Assembly (NCBI GenBank): GCA_026874595.1
Contig: CM049315.1
Location: 17,817,664 to 17,881,663 of the forward strand
DNA length: 64,000 bases
Direction: 5' to 3'
Origin: Sipunculus nudus
Lineage: Eukaryota; Annelida; Sipuncula; Golfingiida; Sipunculidae
Of the stretch, positions 58,229 through 64,000 are shown in pieces. The position numbers were made by a program, and so were the translations under genes. How positions within the stretch are numbered: position 1 is the stretch's first letter; each line of letters opens with the position of its first letter. A model generated the notes under the pieces. That model saw only the letters and a list, made by a program, of their open reading frames with translations, was not told the origin of the DNA and did no database searches.

Positions 58229-59738
58229 ATGGTGTGTTGTCGTGTTTGCAGAGCTGAGGGGCATATCATGAAGAGGTGTTCCAAGTGTCATGCTGTGTTT
58301 TATTGGTAAATCTAATTAGCTTTGTTATTCACATCATAATATGCCGACCTGTGCGTTACATGGATATCTCCCTTCATTATCGCCCATGGCAATACATGTT
58401 TTGAATCAGGGAGGTCTATGGGGCTCAGGCCAGCAAGGAGTTGTAGTTGGCCTGGGAACTATGTATATTTCATTTGTTTGTGTGTTACATGGTTTCAATC
58501 AGGAGGATGTGAGGATTTGAGGGTTTATATGCATGGGGCATAGGAATAATCTAGAAGTCATAACCTGTCGTTAAGATATTGGGGTGAACCTATTAAGATT
58601 TTACCAATTCTCCTTTGAGGTGTTGTTTTTCCAAGGAACTTCTAGACACCTTAAGGACACCTTAACCAGAAGGCTGTATCTTACTTCCAATAATGTTCCT
58701 TTCAGAAAGATCTGTGTAAAGGTAAGAGTAAGGTCAGAGCTTGCTGGGAAAATGTTTATACATGTATTACATGAACTATTACAGAAGTGGTCCCAGGCTC
58801 AGCACCAGAATGAGAGGCTTAAGTCATTGTTGGAAATCCATTTGAAACATGACTATCCTCCCTAAACAATTATAAATTATTTCAATTCTTAACAATTAAA
58901 ATAATAAGATTTAAATTCTTATCAAGATAACTGCTGATCTATACTCTCCTAGAATTCATTATTTTGGATGATGCCAAGGCAGTTTTGAATCTTTGATACA
59001 TGTATATTGATGATTATATTTTGACAAAATTGAATGGTCTGTTGCAGTTCCAGAACATGCCAAGCACAAGACTGGCCAAGACACCGATCAGAATGTACAG
59101 GCAAATCATCTGAACTAGCTACAGAGGCAAGAAATGATACAAGCTCAGAAACCAGTGAACATGATAAGCACTACAAACCTGTTGATTTTGCTGGTGCATT
59201 TGCAAGATTAAGAAATGAATCATCCAATAGTGATCACTCAAGCCAAGCAGCTACAAAACTTGCTGACTCAGCTGATTGTGCCAAATCAACACACTCCAGT
59301 GTGTCATCAATAGGCAGCAAATCACAGTCTGGCCTTCCTTCCTCAAATCCCGATCTTCCCGCTATTGATGTCACAAAGCCAGTTTTTAAAGTGACTGTAA
59401 AAAGTAATAAAGAAAAGCATGTGGTCACATTACAAGTAAACTGGACTGGGACACAGGTAATGGCTGCAATAGCACATGCCGTCCAAATACCTGCCGTCAA
59501 AATGAAACTGATTCACAAGGGTAAACTAGTGAATGAGACAAATGTGAATGAGCTTGCAAAAGACAAAGCACTTTTCCAGGCAATTGGAGAGAAAATGGAG
59601 GACGAGTCAGATTTAAACAAGAAAGACATTGACATCATTTTGATGCAGTCATGCGTGGAAAGGAATGTTGCCATCAGAGCTCTCCGTGAGACTGGTAGTG
59701 TCATTGATGCCATATTGCACATCGGTAATAAATCATAA
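58229..59738 (+). CDS. MYND zinc finger, ubiquitin-like and NAC-type UBA protein
   Basis: Two coding exons, 58229-58305 and 59048-59738, joined at TG|T (acceptor CTGTTGCAG) to give 255 aa. Residues 4-42 are a complete MYND finger: C4, C7, C17, C20, C26, C30, H38, C42, with the family's FYC and W-x2-H spacing; the intron falls inside the sixth-Cys region. Residues about 45-135 are Ser/Asp-rich and disordered. Residues 138-206 look like a ubiquitin fold (FKVTV strand, KLIHKGKLV core). Residues 212-251 resemble the UBA of nascent-polypeptide-associated complex alpha (KDIDIILMQSCVERNVAIRALRE..). Likely intracellular and a protein-binding adaptor, perhaps in ubiquitin or chaperone pathways. The start is uncertain: an acceptor-like CTCTCAG at 58209-58215 precedes it and the exon frame is open to that site, so an upstream coding exon is possible. 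Confidence 0.85.
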
Positions 59739-60106
59739 AAGAATCTCACATGGAGTCAATTACAGTGTTAACATCATCACAAAAAACTCATGCCTTGTTT
59801 GTATGGGATAATTCGTCATTTTAAGGCTCATGAATATCAGGTTTTGTCAGCACAAGGGGGGGGGGGGGGGAGTGGGGGGGATGGTAATCCAAACATCCTC
59901 CAAGTCATTCAGTTTTGCATAAAGAGAATTGTTACAAATTTAACTGTGTTATTTGGGGACTTTGGGGTCAAATGTGGTCTGATGTTGGATGAGGGAGCTG
60001 ATTGTCATTTGTATTATTTCTCCCAGAGCCCCCAAAATTAAACTATGAATACTTTATAGAACAGACTTTATAGTACAGATTTACTCTGCTTACCGATATT
60101 TATATA

Positions 60107-60282
60107 CAGTAGGATCTCCGATTTACAGACACTGACAGGACCAGACTTTTGCCTGCAATAGAGAGGTGCCCTTCATAGGGAGGTTATAGATTTTGGGACC
60201 CACTTTCAAGGGACTGCCTGTAAGTAGCCATAAATAGGAGATGCCCTCAGTACAGAGGTGCTTGTAAGGAAAGGCTTCACTG
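60107..60282. mobile_element. pogo/Tigger-type MITE, diverged
   Basis: TATA|CAGTAGGATCTCCG at the left and GGAAAGGCTTCACTG|TATA at the right, inside repeats of GAGAGGTGCC/CAGAGGTGCTTG style. 176 bp, non-coding. The ends match only partly. Confidence 0.6.
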
Positions 60283-60342
60283 TATATTCATAGCAGAGAG
60301 CATATAATCTTGAATCCAGATCAATTACAACATATCATTTTT

Positions 60343-63300
60343 AGCTCAGCTGACTGGAAGTCATCTGAGCTATAGGAATCACCTTTTGTCCGTCGTCCGT
60401 CCGGCCTGCCGTCCGGGCGTCTGTCCATTAACAGGGCACAAATCATTACCGCTTGAACTGGAATCTTCTTACTTAACATTCTGGGAGGTCCATGAAAAAT
60501 CTCCTTGGAAACCAGAAATAAGGTCTCTGTTACCCATATCCTTCGAGCTATGGGGCCCCAAAGTACCCCCCAGAAAAGTCCAAAATTTCATACAAAAACT
60601 TCAATATCTCATTAACTACTTGACTGATGGTCATGATTTTTGGCATACATATTGATCATGAGAGGTTCCATCAGTTCCTGAAGACTGGTGGCGCCACCTG
60701 TATTTTTCGATTTTTTACGAATCTTTTTCTCTATTTTTGAGACCTTTAAAAATGTGAACATCTGTTAACAAGGCACAAATCGTAATGCCTGGACTTAGAA
60801 TCTTCATTCTTGACACACTGAGAGACCTATGAAAAGTCTCCATGGAAACCAGAAATTAGGTCTCTGTTACCCATATCCTTCCAGCTATGGGGCCCCAAAC
60901 TACACCCCAGAAAAGTAAAAAATTTCATACGAAAACTTCAATATCTCATTAAATACTTGACTGATGGTCATGATTTTTGTCATACTAATTGATCATGAGA
61001 TGTTCCATCACTTCCTGCAGACTGGTGGCGCCACCTGTATCGTTCAATTTTTTACGAATTTTTTTCTCTATTTTTGAGACCTTTCAAAATGTAAACATCT
61101 GTTAACAAGGCACAAATCGTAAAGACTGGACCTAGAATCTTCATTCTTGACACACTGAGAGACCTATGAAAAGTCTCCATGGAAACCAGAAATTAGGTCT
61201 CTGTTACCCATATTCTTCGAGCTATGGAGCCCCAAAGAAAAGTAAAAAATTTCATACAAAAACTTCAATATCTCATTAACTACTTGACTGATGGTCATGA
61301 TTTGTGGCATAACTATTGATCATGAGATGTGTCATCACTTCCTGCAGACTGGTGGTGCCACCTTTATTGTTCGATTTTTTACAATTTTTTCCTCTATTTT
61401 GAGACCTTTAAGGATGCTGTCATCTGTTAGCATGGCACAAATCGTAACAACTGGACCTAGAATCTTCATTCCTGACACACTGAGAGGTCCATGAAAAATA
61501 TCCTTGGAAACCAGAAATTAGGTCTCTGTTAACCATATCCTTCGAGCTATGGGGCCCCAAAGTACGCGCCCCCCCCCCCCCCCAGAGTAGTCAAAAATTT
61601 CATACAAAAACTTCAATATCTCAATAACTACATCACTGATGGTCATGATTTTTGGCATACATATTGATTATGAGATGTTCCATCAGTTCCTGCCGACTTG
61701 TGGCGCCACCTGTATTGTTTGATTTTTTACGATTTTTTCCTCTATTTTTGAGACCTTTAAGGATGCTGTCATCTGTTAACGTGGCACAATAATAAGGACT
61801 GGACCTAGAATCTTCATTCTCGACACACTGAGAGACCTATGAAAAGTCTCCATGGAAACCAAAATAAGGTCTCTGTTACCCATATTCTTCGAGCTATGGA
61901 GCCCTAAAGTACCCCCAAGAAAAGTAAAAAATTTCATACAAAAACTTCGGTATCTCATTAACTTCTTGAATGATGGTCATGATTTGTGGCATAACTATTG
62001 ATCATGAGATGTGTCATCTGTTCCTGCAGACTGGTGGCGCCACCTGTATCGTTCGATTTTTTACGATTTTTTCCTCTATTTTTGAGACCTTTAAGGATGC
62101 TGTCATCTGTTAGCATGGCACAAATAGTAACGACTGGACCTAGAATCTTCATTCTCGACACACTAGAAGACCTATGAAAAGTCTCCATGGAAACAAGAAA
62201 TTAGGTCTCTGTTACCCATATCCTTCGAGCTATGGGGCCCCAAAGTACCCCCCTCAGAGTAGTCAAAAATTCCATACAAAAAACTTCAATATCTCAATAA
62301 CTACATCACTGATGCTCATGATTTTTGGCATACATATTGATTATGAGATGTTCCATCAGTTCCTGCAGACTGGTGGCACCACCTATATTGTTTGATTTTT
62401 TTACGATTTCTTCCTCTATTTTTGAGACCTTTAAGGATGCTGTCATCTGTTAGCATGGCAAAAATCGTAACGACTGGACCTAGAATCTTCATTCTCAATA
62501 CACTGAGAGACCTATGAAAAGTCTCCATGGAAACCAGAAATTAGGTCTTTGTTACCCGTATCCTTAGAGCTATGGGGCCCCAAAGTACCCCCCAGAGTAG
62601 TCAAAAATTTCATACAAAAATTTCAATAATCTCAATAACTACATCACTGATGGTCATGATTTGTGGCATAACTATTGATCAAGAGGTGTTCCATCAGTTC
62701 CTGCAGACTGGTGGCACAACCTGTATTTGTTCGGGGTTTTTTTTACGAATGTTTTATCTATTTTTGAGACCTTTAAAGATATGAACATCTGTTAACAGGG
62801 CACAAATCATAAAAACTGGACCTAGAATCTTCATTCTTGACACACAGGGAGACCCATGAAAATTCTCCATGGAAACCTGAAATTAGGTCTCTGTTACCCA
62901 TATTCTTTAGGCTGTATGGCTCCAAAATACCCCTCAGAATATTCGAAAATTGGAGACAAAAGCTGAAGTATCTGAACAACTAATACGGAGATCATCATGA
63001 TTCTTTGCATGGATATTGACCATTAAGTGTTTTTAGCTCAGCTGACTGTAAGTCATCTGAAGTATCCCTCAGAATAATGGACAATTTGATACAAAAGCTC
63101 AAGTATCTTAACAACTATTGCAGTGATCACCATGATTCTTTGCATGGATATTGATCATGGAATGTGTCATCAGTTTCTGCAGTATGGTGGCGCCACCTGT
63201 ATTTTTTTTTATTTTTACGAATTTTTTTCTCTATTTTTGAGACCTCATAAGATGCGGTCATCTGTTAACATGGCACAAATCGTAACAACTGGACCTAGAA

Positions 63301-64000
63301 TCTTCTCTCTTGACATGCTGAGAGGCCCATGAAAAGTCTCCTTAAAAACTTGAAATTAGGTCTCTGTTACCCATACCCTCTGAGCTATTGGGCTCCGAAA
63401 TACCCCCAAGAATAATGGAAAATTTGATACAAAAGCTCAAGTATCTGAACAATTATTATATTGATCACCATGATTCTTTGCATGGCTATTGATCATGAAA
63501 TGTTTCATCAGTTTCTGCATTCTGGTGGCGCCACCTGTATTTTTTCAATTTTTAGCTCAGCTGACTGAAAGTCATCTGAGCTGTAGGGATCACCTTTTGT
63601 CCGTCGTCCGTCCGGCCATCCAGGCGTCTGTCTGTTAACAGGTCACAAATCGTAACCGCTAGACCGGGAATCTTCTTACTTGAAATCCTGGGAGGTCTAT
63701 GGAAATTCTCCTTGTAAACCTGAAATTAGGTCACTGTGACCTATATTCTTCGAGCTATGGGGTTCTGAAGTACCCCCCAGAATAATGCAAAATTTAATAC
63801 AAAAGCTCAAGTATCTGAACAACTAATGCATTAATCACCATGATTCTTTGCATGGATATTGATCATGGAGTGTTTCATCAATTTCTGGAGATTGGTGGCG
63901 CCACCTAAATTTTTTTTATTTTTTACGATTTTTTTTCTCTACTTTTGTGATCTTTTAACATTTGGTCATCTGTAAACAGGGCACAAATCATAATGACTGG
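60343..64000 (+). repeat. Long CAGCTGA-headed repeat array
   Basis: Head TTTTTAGCTCAGCTGACTG at 60343, then GTCCGTCGTCCGTCC and about ten internal units. The GGTGGCGCCACC block recurs at about 60691, 61028, 61355, 61703, 62037, 62376, 62714, 63190, 63528 and 63898, a spacing of 327-348 bp, except where a further head is inserted (63030 and 63548). Each unit carries CTAGAATCTTC, TCTCC-TGGAAACC, TTAGGTCTCTGTTACCCATA, GAGCTATGGGGC, a C-run, ATCTC/TCTGAACAAC and ATGAT-TTTGGCAT. The array runs off the window end. Short open frames in it are alike because the units are alike. Confidence 0.92.

Noticed and set aside
58584-58865. 93-codon open frame between the MYND exons
   Set aside because: It lies in the intron, and the MYND exons join in phase without it.
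61291-63332. Several similar 60-75-codon open frames in the terminal array
   Set aside because: They look alike only because the 338-bp DNA units are alike; they occur on both strands, have frequent stops and lack any fold.

Overview
The window is AT-rich, intron- and repeat-dense eukaryotic nuclear DNA. Long introns with GT-AG borders, AATAAA signals, non-LTR and LTR retroelement debris, many MITE-like elements and long (TA)n tracts rule out a prokaryote. The dispersed repeat that opens with TTTTTAGCTCAGCTGACTG and carries GTCCGTCGTCCGTCC, the expanded C-type lectin fold, and a secreted Cys-rich/EF-hand precursor built like mussel mytimycin all point to a mollusc (gastropod or bivalve). I cannot name the species.

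Layout. 1-7 kb holds tandem duplications and one array of the CAGCTGA-headed repeat. A broken non-LTR reverse transcriptase lies at 7.06-7.77 kb, and a 157-bp element with LTR-like ends and a tRNA-like core at 8.73 kb. From 22.96 kb down to 12.2 kb on the minus strand, three exons join in phase into a C-type lectin domain; its 8.4-kb intron holds a solo LTR and two repeat elements. From 24.4 to 45.2 kb lies the heart of the window: three paralogous genes (minus, plus, minus), each encoding a signal peptide, a 6-Cys peptide bounded by a dibasic site and a Gly-basic amidation signal, then a C-terminal EF-hand pair. All three reading frames are intact, with coding exons of 189-195, 139 and 62-74 nt. 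Copies 1 and 3 lie in direct segmental duplications (about 24.0-30.6 kb and 41.3-48.6 kb); copy 2 is inverted between them. 46-57 kb is microsatellites, MITEs, nested repeats and a second solo LTR. 58.2-59.7 kb holds a two-exon plus-strand gene for a MYND zinc finger + ubiquitin-like + NAC-type UBA protein. 60.3 kb to the window end is a long array of the CAGCTGA-headed repeat with an internal period near 338 bp.

How it fits together. The peptide cluster looks like a recently expanded secreted-peptide locus (defence peptide or peptide-hormone-like; function unproven). It has been diversified by segmental duplication, possible gene conversion, different MITE insertions in each copy's introns and upstream region, and small splice-site changes at the 3' end. 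A C-type lectin of secreted type sits nearby. The MYND gene is probably unrelated and housekeeping-like. Many short open frames in the window fall inside repeats and are not reported as genes.
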